Shown here piece after piece: positions 27,268 to 39,500 of a stretch of 64,000 nt of DNA. Positions within the stretch are counted from its first letter, which is position 1, and each line of letters begins with the position of its first letter. Position numbers and translations under genes: made by a program. A model generated the notes under the pieces. That model did not search any database and had not been told where the DNA came from. It saw nothing but the letters and a program-made list of their open reading frames with translations. This DNA comes from Tetrahymena elliotti 4EA (Eukaryota; Ciliophora; Oligohymenophorea; Hymenostomatida; Tetrahymenidae): positions 665,122 through 729,121 of the forward strand of contig JH720337.1 in NCBI GenBank assembly GCA_000231825.2. The letters run 5' to 3'.

Positions 27268-28293
27268 TCAATATTAATCAATATTGTTTTCACCAATAAC
27301 TAAGTATTTACCAGGTAAATCGAAACCAACATAGTAGCTTTAAAAGATTTGATAACCTAAAGTAATTTAGCCATTATAACTGCTATCGCCTGAGATTAAT
27401 AGCTAGTATTTTTTGTCTTACTATTTCTAGGTATATTGTTAAGGAGTAAGAGTTATAGTATAAGGAGTACCACCTTCTTATATTAATTCTAGGCTAATGT
27501 TTGAGAGTTTATCGATAGAATTCAATCTAGGAGCATATCCAGGTATGTAATAGAACATGACTCCTTATTCAACGAAAGCTTCAAGCATGTCTAAGAAAGC
27601 AGATTCAGGTATTATTATGTATTAAGAAGTAAAACTGAAGATAACAGTTTAAGCACCTAAAAAGTTTTTGTTGCCATAAAAAAGTATTTCATTTGATTTA
27701 GCGCTATACTAACCATGAGAATTAGATTGAGTTAAGCTTTAAAGTTGATGTAAACCTCCTCTTAATTAACTGTCATTTGCTTCACCAATATCTAGATATC
27801 CAGCAAGTTATTAATATTGTAAAGCATCTTTTTTTAATCCAACATAAATTCTTTCTTAAGTTAATTGTCCTTCTTAGAAAAGTTAATTAAGAGCATTGAG
27901 TTAATTTTCTTCATTTTTATAGCCAAAGCAAAATGAATTACTACCATAAAATATAGATGTAAAGTCATTAGGTACTCCGAATTGTAGGGATACATTTGAA
28001 TTATTAAGGTTAAACTCAGCCTAAAATGTTTTAGCTCTGTAGTGGGCATCATCACCAACTTATACAGCACCACATTCTTCAACAGCAGATTGAGTTTAAG
28101 AAATAGTATTAGAACAGAAGTAAGGAGTAGGTAATAGCTCAATATAGCATTTGTTTTCACCATAATATAATGGCATAGCTAATTAATAATCTGAATTAAT
28201 TATCAAAGGAACTCTAATTGAAGATGCTGAAATCAGCCCAATCAAAGCAGTAATTACCAGCAGCTAAGCAATTTAAATTCTAGCTTATCTCAT
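27268..28293 (-). CDS. Secreted pepsin-fold (A1-like) protein lacking catalytic aspartates, copy 2
   Basis: 341 residues, single exon, the tandem duplicate of 23401-24447. Signal peptide MRQARIQIAQLLVITALIGL, then the same landmarks: LYYGENKCYIELLPTPYFC, EECGAVQVGDDAHYRAKTF, YGSNSFCFGYK, NQLFQEGQLTQERIYVGL, AGYLDIGEANDSQLRG, TPYTITLTPQQYTQ, QSYYVGFDLPGKYLVIGE. Where copy 1 has ILGD this copy has ISGD. Both catalytic DTG loops are again absent, so the loss preceded the duplication. Relative to copy 1 it lacks a short segment after the signal peptide and ends two residues later (IDQY). Divergence is mostly in the exposed-looking middle. The protease-like fold is inferred from motif order, not from a search. 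Confidence 0.85.
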
Positions 28294-28491
28294 CTTTATC
28301 TTTCTTTCTTGATTTTTAATTTTATTGTTTGTTTTCTTTAGTTTTTATTTTATATATTTATTAATAATTCAATAGTCACTCTTAATATGTATATTAGCCT
28401 ATTAGCCACTAAATTTAAATAGTATCAATTATTTAAGGATATATACTATTAATTAAAATAAATACTTACAATGTCAAATCCTAAATTAAAG

Positions 28492-28525
28492 AGATCTCTT
28501 GTTAAAGGATAAATTCTTTTATTAA
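28492..28525 (-). promoter_or_regulatory. Shared upstream element, copy 4 of 4
   Basis: AGATCTCTTGTTAAAGGA then TAAATTCTTTTATTAA, about 200 bp upstream of the ATG of 27268-28293; matches 24630-24663. Confidence 0.65.
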
Positions 28526-29220
28526 TTTAAATATATATTAATTCACAATATTAAGCTAATTAAGGTTTATACTCTCGTTTTAGTCATTTACTTCAAGAAA
28601 TTATTTTTTTAATGTTATGAGTTTGTAATTAAGATAAAACATTAATAATATAATATATTAAAATATTTTAATTTTAACAATTTTTTGTTCTTGCATATTC
28701 TAATTTTAATTTCAATTATTTTGATATCTGACTATTAAATACACTTCTAATATATATTAAAAAATTAAATTTATCTAATTTTATTGTTTCTACTTAACAA
28801 TAAAAGAAATATGTTGTAATTCAAACTTAAACTGCAAAGTTCGCTAAAATATGCTTCTTTCTTAAAATATTTTTGCAACCATAAACATTTTTATTGGTAG
28901 CATCTAAAAAAATGCAAGTCAAAAATTTTAAGAGTTGAATTTATTTGCTGAACACAATTTAAATATTTTGAGGTTTATTATAAAATTTTTCTAGATAGCC
29001 AAATTTTATCAGAAATATAAAGACAAATTAATTTTTATTATTCTCTTATCAAATATAATATTTACTTTTTACTCCTTTAATCTTTTGCAAAACTATTGTT
29101 ACCAAAGTCAAACATTTATGAAGTTGATCTTAAAAATTCTTCTAAGTTGCATTTGTTTGCTTAAAGTAAAAATCATATTTTTGAAAAAAATTTTTAAAAA
29201 TAATTGAAAGTTAAATTATA

Positions 29221-32200
29221 TTTTTAAAAAGAAGTAAAGATTCTTGAATAAAATAATTATTTTTTTATATTTTTCATCATAGTTAACAAATAATGTTTAT
29301 CTATTTTATTATTTTCATGCATATCTGTTGAAATTTATTTACATTTTATTATTTGATTTGTTTAAAATATCAATACACAAAGATAGAGTTGGCATCGGCT
29401 ATTTATGAATATAATGATAAATACTAGATAATCAAAGGTAACAAGTTGTCATCCACCCCTATCATACTGATATAAAATATTTACAATGACAGATAAGAGT
29501 TAATAATATAAAATAATTATTATTGAATTCACTTTGAAGATTTTAAGACTCAAAAATAGTAAAGATTAGATATTTTTGTAGTGAATTTTAGATTTGTAAC
29601 AAAATTAGATAATTTATATATTCATACTTTTTGTAATTAAAAATTATTAAAAGGTTTAAAAAATGATGAATTAAACAACATTGTTAATTATTCATTTTTC
29701 CTATTGAATTAATAAGGGAAGATACTTACCTATGTAAGTGAAGCAATAAAAAATGTTTAATAAGAAATTTGAAGAAAAATTAGATATTTAATAATGATGA
29801 ATATTAATTATCAAAATTAATAGCTAATATCTATACAAATATTGAATTTAAATAAATTATGGTTTTAATTTGACTGCTCAACTTGTTTAAATTGTTGAAA
29901 GGATAAAAATCAACTTCACTAAAATATTGTAGGTTGTTTCATAAGATAGAATGAATCAAGAAAAATAAAAATTAATAATTATAGAATCTTAAAAGTAAAA
30001 TAGTGCCAGAATTGTTTGATTTTTTCTCTTATATTTGTTTATTAAGTAAGAGTTTAATTTTAAAATATTTATTTATCCATTATCTAATAAAAAATATTAA
30101 ATTGTGCCAACGAAATTAAAAATCAAACTTCTAGAGAATGCTATCTTCATTTTTTGCTCTTTCATAGTTGTAAATATCAGTTTTGATCTTCATTATCTAA
30201 TTCAAGGATATGAATTTTGAGTCTCTATTGGTTTTCTAGATAGTGAAAAGAGAAAAAGTGATTATTAATACACTGAATTGAGAAATATTTTAGTTAAAGT
30301 TGTGGTAAATTTTATTAACTTATTAATTTTTTTAGTCAATATTATTTGTGTTGACTTCTTTATGGTCACATAGGATAAAAATATTTCAGATCTTATTTTT
30401 ACTTTTTTTAGTTGTAAGTTTATCAATAATGATGAGTAGTATTTAGCAAGATGATTCTTTCAATGAAAAAACTTTAACAAATAAAAATTATTATGCTTGT
30501 GAGTTAGTAAATGACATGAAATTCATAAATATTTATAAGATCAAGCAAAGAATATGGATTAATCATCCAACTCAATTGAGTAGTAAAACTTTAAAAAATT
30601 AAGTTAAGTCTTATAGATATGTGGTGTGTTCTAGAGAATATCTGATAACCTTGACTACCATTTCTCTAATTTTTTTAGAATCTGTGCTCACAATATTTTA
30701 TATTAGCTAACTATATGTAAAAAATTCATCTTCTAAAATGTAAGCATAAAGCTTTTCCATAAATAATATTCAAGAAAAAAAAACCAACAAATTTTAGTTG
30801 CAATTGTAGAAAAGAAGGCTTTCACAGATTTTAAAATTTTTCAAAAAATTTCAACCTTTAAAATTAGATTAAAAATACTTTCTTTTGTCTTAGTAAAAAT
30901 TAAATCATCATAATTTTCTTCAACTAGCAAACTTAGATTAGTATTTTTTATTTAATTTATTTTACTTCTTCGAAACTTTCTTTCAATCATTATTCAAATT
31001 TATTTATTTCCTTTTTCAAAATCTATTAATAAAGAAAAATATTTAGTCTATTTTTTCTAATTATTCCTGTTAAATTACCCAAAAACCACTTTCCTAATCT
31101 TAAAAAAATTGAAAGCATCTCTTTTATAAATTATATTAATTTTGCTAATTATCTAATTATAATATATTTATTTTCATCATTTTATCAATCTTCAAAATCT
31201 TTCTTCCTATTTTAAAAATTATTTTTAAATTCATTTTTCCTTTGAATAAAGTAGTATAACTCCTGATTTTAACTCTTAATAAATATTTTTTATTCTTAAA
31301 ATTAATTTATTTATGATGAAACTATTATTTTTTTAATTTTCAAAAATAGGAGGAATTAAGATTTTATTTAAATATACTTAAAATAAAAAAATGATAAATT
31401 AAATTAAAAATAATTTTTGAGGAAATAATGAGTAAAATAAAATAAAAAAATTGTGTTATTAAATTATATGTATAAATTAAGTATAATAAAAATATTAATA
31501 TCAAAGAAATAGGTTTGAATCAAAATAATATAAAAAATAAGAAATAATCAAATAAAAATGAAAATAAATATTTAAGAGCTAAAATAAATTTATGTGTAAC
31601 AATTAGGAATAATTGATTTTAGTTTATTTTTATTAAGCTTTTTTTAGTTTTTAAAAGTTTTTGAAATAAAATGATTTAATTTTAAAAGATTCAAAATTAT
31701 TGAAATAATTATTTACTTTATTGATCAAACAAAAAATATAAAGAAATAATAATTAAAAATTAAATATTTTTTTCAAAAAGAATTCATCAAATATTAAGAA
31801 AATTGTTTTTTTTAATGAATAAATAAAGAATATTAAAAATACTAAATAAAAGGGAATAAATTTTTTTGTATTATTATTATTATATATCTATAATTATGAT
31901 TTTAAGAAATCACACTTAGAATAAAAATGGAAAAAAAAAGATATTGTAAAAGTTATTAATATAAAATGAATGAAGATTATAAATAATCAAATATGCTCCA
32001 TATTGATTTACATATGGATAGACAAAGCAAGATAAAACAAAGAAGAAAGAATTATTTATTATCTTAACTTAGAAAAGAATAAATTAAATACGATATAAAG
32101 TTTAAAGAGTCTTTAATTAAAATTTAGCCTTCTGAGGATACTTTTTTATAAGGGCTAACAAGGAACGAGAAAATTAATATAATTAATAGAAAACTAAAAA

Positions 32201-32246
32201 AAACAGGAGGAAGAGCCAAAAAGAAAAACAAAATTAATTAATAAGA
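29221..32246. other. Long intergenic desert upstream of RPL10A
   Basis: Three kilobases, among the most A/T-rich in the window. One plus-strand ATG frame, 30429-31112, stays open for 227 codons in the ciliate code. Its first half is fairly protein-like with a hydrophobic segment near residue 85 (LITLTTISLIFLE). The rest is Phe/Gln/Asn-rich as random A/T gives. It may be a gene remnant or chance. The last 200 bp must hold the RPL10A promoter. Confidence 0.4.
30429..31112 (+). CDS. Doubtful open frame, no recognised family
   Basis: 227 codons from ATG ATG to TGA with TAA/TAG as Gln. Residues 1-110 contain charged and aromatic residues in a believable mix and one possible membrane segment. Residues 120-227 are low-complexity. 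With only TGA as stop in such A/T-rich DNA, a frame of this length can occur by chance. No neighbour or homology supports it. Confidence 0.22.
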
Positions 32247-33569
32247 ATGAGGTAATCAAAATTGAAATTATTTTTTAAACTAAATTGAAGCTGACTCTCA
32301 ACAAAGCAAAGAATCTATTCAGTCAAATGGGATACTAGGCAATTCTCTTACAAACAACATCTAAACTTTCTAACTTTATCTTAACGCAGCTAATCAAAAG
32401 TAGAAATACATCTAATAATCTATAGGCACATTCTGATTTTACAATCTAATTGTTAAAATCAAATATCTCCTAGCAAAAGAAAATAAAGCATTTTCTTTTT
32501 ATAAAACAACCAAATTAAGAGAAATTTTAAATTGGTAGATGAAGGAGACTTCAAATGTAGTCCTTTTATTGCTGTTTTGAGTTAAAACCGACTAAGAATC
32601 GAAAAATTACTCAAACATTACAGATTAGTAGCAATTAATAGGGATTTAAACAAAAGGGAGTATTGATTGATAGATGTCTAATGAAATATTTAATAAGCTT
32701 TTAGATTAATTCAAAATAAGCTTGCTTGTTTGAAGAAAAGGAAATATTGTTAAGCGTGCTTGCTTGTTTGTAGTTGTTGTCCTGTTCAAGAGAATCAAAA
32801 TTTGTTGATAAATAACAAATTATGAAAAGCTTATTTTTTAAATGGATTCTTTGTTTGTTTAGAGCTTTAATAAATTTAGCAAGCCATCAAATAAAACTAT
32901 TCTGAAAATTTATTTTAAATAAATAGCAAAATTTCATCAGATTTCTTAAAGAACACTATCACCACTATGTTGGCTGATAGAAAGAAAAGAGATTTCACCG
33001 AAACTGTTGAACTCCAAATCGGTTTAAGAGATTACAACCCCGATAAGGATAAACGTTTCACCGGCTCGATCAAGTTACCCAACATGCCCTACCCTAACAA
33101 AAAGATCGCTATCATCGGTACCATGAGACACTGCGAAGAAGCTAAGGCTGCTGGTATTGCTTGCATTGATACTGAAGGTCTTAAGAAGTTCAACAAGGAA
33201 CCCAAGCTCATCAAGAAGTGGTTCAAGCCTTATGACACCTTACTTTGTTCTGAAACCCTCATGAAGCAACTCCCCAAGCTCTGCGGTAACGTCTTATCTA
33301 AGATTGGTAAGTTCCCCATCTCCATCACTGAAGGTGAATCCGTCGTTGCTAAGGTTAAGGAATTATAATCTACAGTCAGATTCCAACTTAAGAAGGTCGT
33401 CTGTCTCGCTACCGCCGTTGCTACCGATGCCTTAAATGAAGAACAAATCAGACAAAACATTAACATGTCTCTTAACTTCTTGGTCTCTCTTTTGAAGAAG
33501 GGCTGGTAAAACCTCAAGACTGTTCACATCAAGACCACCATGTCTAAGTCTTACAGAATCTTCGGTTGA
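32247..33569 (+). CDS. RPL10A: 60S ribosomal protein L10a (uL1)
   Basis: Large-subunit protein of the L1 stalk, which handles exit-site tRNA. 215 residues, the normal length, in two exons: ATGAG (32247-32251) and 32927-33569. The five-base first exon supplies Met and two bases of the Ser codon; the acceptor at 32926 adds C, giving [20 protein letters not shown], the expected uL1 start. Then [26 protein letters not shown], the [13 protein letters not shown] and CEEAKAAG motifs, [20 protein letters not shown], and the end [14 protein letters not shown]. Codon use is strongly biased and GC-richer than neighbours (many C-ending codons), as for highly expressed ciliate genes. One TAA at 33366 codes Gln. 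The 675-nt intron is the longest in a confident gene here. Confidence 0.95.
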
Positions 33570-34862
33570 TTTGTGACAGCTAGAGCGTATTTTTGTTAGT
33601 GAGTTAGGCATAATGGGTAATACACCTCCAGTCTTTTCATATTAGATATTTAAATTATTAGGTAAAAGAAGGATAATCTTATGTTTTTCATGAGCACTTA
33701 TCTTCACATCATTCCTACAAAAAACAGACTGAGCGTAAGCCAATATTACTTTTTTCTTTCCATTATACTAACAAACTAACAATTAACTTATAAATGTAAA
33801 TCTTTATTTGTATACAAGAAAATGTGTATTAATATTTATATTTAAACAAACTCTTATAATATAAATTTCATCAAATTTAAACTCATTTCTCTATATAAAT
33901 AAATATATAATGGTACATCTAATATCCTCCTAAAAATAAAAATACATTTCCATTTAAATAAATCCTAAAATTATTCAGTCAAAATACTTTATTTTCATAT
34001 CGAAACTTAAAAAAGTATTCAATTTTAATTAATGTTTAATTGAATTTACATACTTTTAATTGAAAAATTCTTAATTTTATGCTTACTATTTGTAAATATT
34101 AAATTTTCAAATTATCTCCTTCTCCAAGTTTTTAATGAAGAAGAGAATAATGAATAAAATGATAGCAAGGGTTTATTATATATATATATATGTATAGTAC
34201 CCTGCCTTTTTCAAGGCTATACACTGAAGTTTTAGATATTAAGGTAATTTTAGTGAAAGTTTTTTTTAAGGGTTTATTATTATAAATTTTGTACCTAATT
34301 CACAAGCCTTTATACCATTAATACAGCTGCTCTTTCTAAATTTCTTATAATATTGAAAAAAAACCACATAAATTACTACTCAAAGAATAATCTTCTTTAT
34401 TTAAATTTATTATTTTAAAGAAAAATTAGTTCTTATCAAAGTTCAATTAAAAATGATAATATTTTTAGAACGGAAATGTTTATTTGATTGATTTAAATGT
34501 AATTAAATGTTAGAATAATTGAAATAGTTAAGAGATATTAAATCATTTTTTATTATCTTTTGAAGAAATAATTTTAGTTACAGTAATTCTTCATTCATTG
34601 AGATAAATTTTTAGATTATTTTACTTACATATTTAAGATATCTTGAACTAATAACTTTCAAATTATTGTCATAAATATTTGAATTTAAAAATGAAACCTT
34701 TAAGATAAACAAAATTTATTATGTGTAAGGTAACTGAAAATAAAAATGATTTATTTTGGTTTAGTTATTTTAAAATGTAACTTTATATTACAGATAGATA
34801 GATGTATTTCATTTTTAATATTTAAATTAATGAAATTTTAATAAATAATGTATTTGGATTTT
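33570..34862. other. 3' flank of RPL10A and intergenic spacer
   Basis: The first 170 bp are GC-richer than the rest and include a stem-loop (33672-33702); a short TA run lies near 34175. The remainder is AT-rich with no gene. Confidence 0.5.
33672..33702 (+). other. Stem-loop downstream of RPL10A
   Basis: GATAA-T-CTTATG, loop TTTTT, CATGAG-CAC-TTATC: 11 base pairs with one G-U and a small asymmetric bulge. It may be a 3' UTR element or part of an unannotated small RNA. Confidence 0.5.
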
Positions 34863-35863
34863 TCATTTCTTTTTAGGGGGATTGATTATATTTTGTGCTT
34901 GTTCAAGTACTTATTCCTATGACTAAAATACCTTATTTTAAATATCTTAGTTATAATTATTTAATTTATTATCTACATACTATTAGATAAGTAAATCTTC
35001 GCCTGTTAAGATTCTTTTTTTGGGACTGTCTTTATCTTAATCTATATTTTCCTATTCCTATTCTTCGTTTTATTAATCTTGTTGATCATCTTCTTCATCT
35101 TCATGCTCATTTTCTTATATTTTACTAAATAGATATTTTAAAGCAGGTAGCTCTTAAGGGTTGTCTATCTTCTTTCCTGAAGAAAGACTTTACCATTAAG
35201 GGAAATTATTATCAAATTTATAGTTAGAGTATATATTCAAATCTATGAATTTAGTCATAGTCAATTCGTATAATGAATAATATCTATAAAAGGATCCTTT
35301 AATAAAATCAATAACATTCTTGCATTGTTACTATGTAAATATAGGGATAGTCTAAGTACTGAATATTTTAGTTTATTCATTCAATGCTTATTTTAGCAAA
35401 TTAAAAGAATCAATTTAAGTCATCTTTTTTTCCATTGATTTAATGAATATTTCATAAGCCAAGCTCATTAAAGTACTTTTTTACTCAGCTGTGTAGTGTT
35501 AACTGTTCATAAACCTTTTTAATACATTGATATGTTTAATTTTTATAAATGTAAGATATTATCCTAAATTCATAATTGTAATTTAATTCATCATTTAAAA
35601 ATTTATAAAAGGATTACTATTTATTAAAATCTAATATCTTGTTACCTATACAATTGGCATAGCTGATCTACAAAAACTTCATTTCTATTTTCACTTGCAT
35701 CCTTTTATACCCAATTAATTAGAATGTTTTCTATAATATACTTTCTAAACTACTCAGGTTAATTTTCTAATTTAATCAAATTGAGAATGTCGTTTCTTGT
35801 AAAGTGAGTATCATAAAATATCCATTCTGAATGTTGAGGATTATCAGTTATTCCTTTAAACAT
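34863..35863 (-). CDS. Unrecognised protein with acidic C-terminal region
   Basis: 289 residues in two exons: 35646-35863 and 34863-35514, joined in phase 2 (intron GTAAC...AAAAAG). The N-terminal two thirds read as a compact, mostly helical domain with clear hydrophobic patterning: SEWIFYDTHFTRNDILNLI, FRKYIIENILINWVQ, STLMSLAYEIFIKSMEKK, VIDFIKGSFYRYYSLYEL. It is followed by an acidic stretch (ENEHEDEEDDQQDQQNEEQ) and a basic end NPPKKK. I do not recognise the family. Text quality and consistent splice phases make it a real gene. The acidic tract plus a terminal KKK could mark a nuclear or chromatin-linked protein, but that is a guess. Confidence 0.75.
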
Positions 35864-36584
35864 TTGCTAGTGTAAAGAGAGTAAAGTATATATTTTTATT
35901 TTAAAATTTCAAGTATTTTAATTATTAAGTATGTATGCAGTTCTTTATCTAATTACTTAATAATTATTAAAAAGATGCTAATGAATGTATGATACAGTTA
36001 TTTTTTCAAATCTCTTTAATTTTTTTAATCAATTAAAAATTCAATTTTTATATTGTGTTAATAAACTATATTTTTAAAAAAATAAATCTCTCAATTAAGA
36101 AAATTATTATTTTATTTTAAAATAATTTGAAAAATAAGATTATTGTAGTTTAAGCTTTTAAATAAATGATAGTTAAATTGAAATTATTGTGAGATGGGAT
36201 TAGTTTAATTATTTTTTAAATTTTAGAAAAGAAAATAATTATTTTAAGTGAGTAGCTAGAAATATAATAGTCTATATACATTTGTTTCATAATACTAACT
36301 ATACACATTAAAGAGATGTAAAAGAATACGATCATAGATTTACTTACAATCATTTCATAAAAAAGATTTCAAAATTTTTATATTTGTTTTTGTCTATTTA
36401 TAAGGAAAAATATTATATTCATATTTTGTTTGTTTTGTGACTGGTTATTTTGATTTTATATTTTACATGTGCTTGTCTAGCTTATTCAATTTATTTTTGT
36501 TTGGTAATAATTAAATTTACAAGAAAATCATTGATTTATTTTGTAAGCAGTTTTACAAAATTAATAAACCTCTTTTGATTTGTT
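35864..36584. other. Intergenic spacer
   Basis: AT-rich, no gene or structure seen. Confidence 0.45.
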
Positions 36585-39500
36585 TCAATGCTGATAAGTA
36601 GAGTTAAAGTTTTTCTGGTTGAAAAATGGTTGAGATGGGTGATTTCTTATTGGTGAAGTGGAATTATAATTAAAGCCATTGTCATAATTGTTATTGTTGT
36701 TTAAAATTAATGGGTCAATATTGCTTTTTAGTTGATTATAGCTACTGTTACTATAGAAAGGATCATTGTTATTCATGTCATATCTGTTTGGGGAGTAATT
36801 ACTTCTATTAATTCCACTGATTTATTTACCAAGATGCATTTATGGTGTATTATACATTCCATTATTATTTATGTTATTATATGAATAGTGAGTACTTGAT
36901 TGGTTGTTTTAATTGTAATGATGATTATTAACACTATTGTAATTGCTCTAAAAACCCGTATTTAAAGTTTTGTTGGAGCTATAGTAGCTTCTTGAAGGAG
37001 AGTAGTCTTGTTTCATTTAAGTGTCTAGCTCTATATAGAGTTTTTGCAGTAAATCTTTGACATGAGAAAGAGTAGCTCTCTAATCAGGATTACTTTTGAC
37101 CATGTCTTCTACTAACTCTTTAATTTTATCTAGGAAATAATTACTACCAATAGCATACTCAGTAATTATTAAATTAAAACCACCATAAACTCTTTTATCA
37201 CGACAGAAATTGCCTTCTCCAGAATCTATTCTGAAAAATAAATAGTGAAAAATCATACCCAAACTCCAGACATCAGAGCTAGGTCCGAACTGAGACAAAG
37301 CTTAGGTGGTAGTAATTGGATTAAAAGATGTATTTGTAGCTTATGTATAGTTAGCTAGTTTACCTTTTTGAGGGGTAGAGAAACTATTTGACATAGGCAC
37401 ATAAGGCTTGATTGTATTAATGCTATTTATAACTTCAGGCGGAGTATAACCATAACTAATTTGATATTTATCATCTTACTCATCGTCATCAATGTTTTCT
37501 TCAGCTTGCTAAATTTTTTCTTTTTTGCGAATTTCCCAACCACTTAAGTAGGGGTGCTTTTTACTATCAAACAAGATGTTTGAAGGTTTTAGGTTGAGAT
37601 GGAAGATACTACTTGAATGAAGATTTTACAAGCTATCACAAATGTAAGAAGCAACCAATAATTTATCCAATAAAGAAAATAAATTCTTTCTCATAGCTCC
37701 ATAAAGATTGTATGATTGAGCAGGATAAAACAAATAAAGTGAAATTGCATCATTTGAAACAGGTTAATAAGAAAAACCTTTTATGTAAATCAAGCTTTGG
37801 CCTAAAAAGACTTGAGCTAGATGCTATTAATAAGTGATGCTATTCACATTTGTAGATTGGTTATTAATTAGAGTTGATTGGTTCATCAGCTTTTTCTCTT
37901 GACTTTCAATAAAATAGAACATTTCATCAATTTCATGTGGACTACTTACTAAAAATTGTTTGACAACAACAGGTTCTCCATCAAGGATAAGCTAATCTTC
38001 AGGTGATATATTCATATGTTTTTTATAAGAGCGAAATTTAGATAATTTATCAGCTGAAATCATATTTAAATCCATGCTTTTCATTGAATTTAAACTTTAT
38101 GATTAAGGAATAGGATTTCTATTTAAAATAACAGCTTCACTTGTAGTGTAGTTATTGCCTCTATGCAGAAAATCTAAAATAATAACATCTTTTGGATCAA
38201 AAAAAGTTCTTTTGATCATTAGCTAAGCTATTTTTTCTTGTATGGATCTACTTATATTGAAATTCTAAAAACCAAAGCTCAAGTATTTTGATTAAATGTT
38301 ATTACCAAAAATGCTCTAATTAGGTTAATTCTATTTGATAGGTGATTGCTAATCAAACCCTCCATTCACAGATTTCATTTAACTTTATCCAAATATATTA
38401 CCAGAGTTAGTTTAGATGGGTAAGGGGGCAGTTTAGTTTCTCACATTCATGTTTGTATTATGGAGATTATCATTCTTTTATGACTAGAAAGTTTTTATAT
38501 TTTCTGTATTGTTTAATCCTACATAATCTATGTTGTTTGGGTTTGTTTAAAGTTGCGTTTAAAGTTACTGTTAAGCAAATCCTGCATTTTCATTGTTGTT
38601 ATGATTGTAATTTGATTATTAGTTATAATTCTAATTCTACCTAATATTACTATTAGACAAATTTGGACTATATTACTACTATTAATTCATATTTTGGGAT
38701 CTATTTGTGTTGTATTACTAAGTACCTTGTTGACCTTCAAAATAATTTTATCTCTCTTGAGTGTTCAAATTGCTGCTATTTCCTATTAATTACTAAGCAA
38801 TCATGTTACTGTTTTACTAATTATTTTATTGGTTATCATAAGGCATTCCATTACTACCTTTCATAATGTTGCTTGAATTCATATTATTTATTCCTCCTGA
38901 GTTTTGAGGCTAAAACTAAGCTTACTAAGAAGGGCTTTATTATAAGATTTATTACTACTAAGATGCAGGATTAGCATTCGAATGACTCATTTAACTTGAC
39001 TGCTATGCCTAATAATTTCTATTATTAATAGCTGACTATGTATTAGCAGGTTAATTATTCATAAATATATTAGTATTATTTGGATTTATTTAACTGTTAT
39101 GATTATTAGGGTTGCTATTTATAACACTGCCATTCATGTTATTATTTTAATTACTAAAACTAGCATGAGTATTATTTGGATTATTATTGATGTTACTTTG
39201 ATAGTTATTTTGGTTATTATTTAAATTTCCTTAATTATTACTTTTGTTGATATTATTTTAGTTAAAAATGTTGCTTTAATTCTAATTATTATTATTATTG
39301 AGCTAACTTTAATACAAATTTTGAGAATTTTATTGATTTCCTAATTAAGAGCTATTTTGCTAATTGTTTTATTGATAAAAGCCATTTTGATTATTTTGTG
39401 TTCCATTTAAATTGCTCTATTACATTTAATCTTATCCATTCATTCTGCTACCACTCAACTGATTAAGTTAACTCTAATTCATTTGCTGAACAGGATTCTA

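Larger units (their letters stand above)
25620..29220. repeat. Tandem duplication unit 2 (pseudo-copy plus intact gene)
   Basis: Second copy of the cassette described for 22020-25600, in the same order and orientation: decayed paralog, element, intact gene, element, then homologous non-coding flank to about 29.2 kb. Confidence 0.9.

Noticed and set aside
31927..32250. 107-codon ATG frame just before RPL10A (ends in the overlapping ATGA)
   Set aside because: Its stop overlaps the RPL10A start, it occupies the promoter of a strongly expressed gene and shows no motif; better explained as 5' flank.
32290..32432. Protein-like stretch inside the RPL10A intron
   Set aside because: No compatible donor joins it to anything; the intron ATGAG|GT ... 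AG|C explains the region and restores the expected uL1 start.
38240..38290. Apparent frameshift between the Q/N-rich part and the pseudokinase domain
   Set aside because: Came from miscounting a run of five A residues; with the correct count the frame is continuous.
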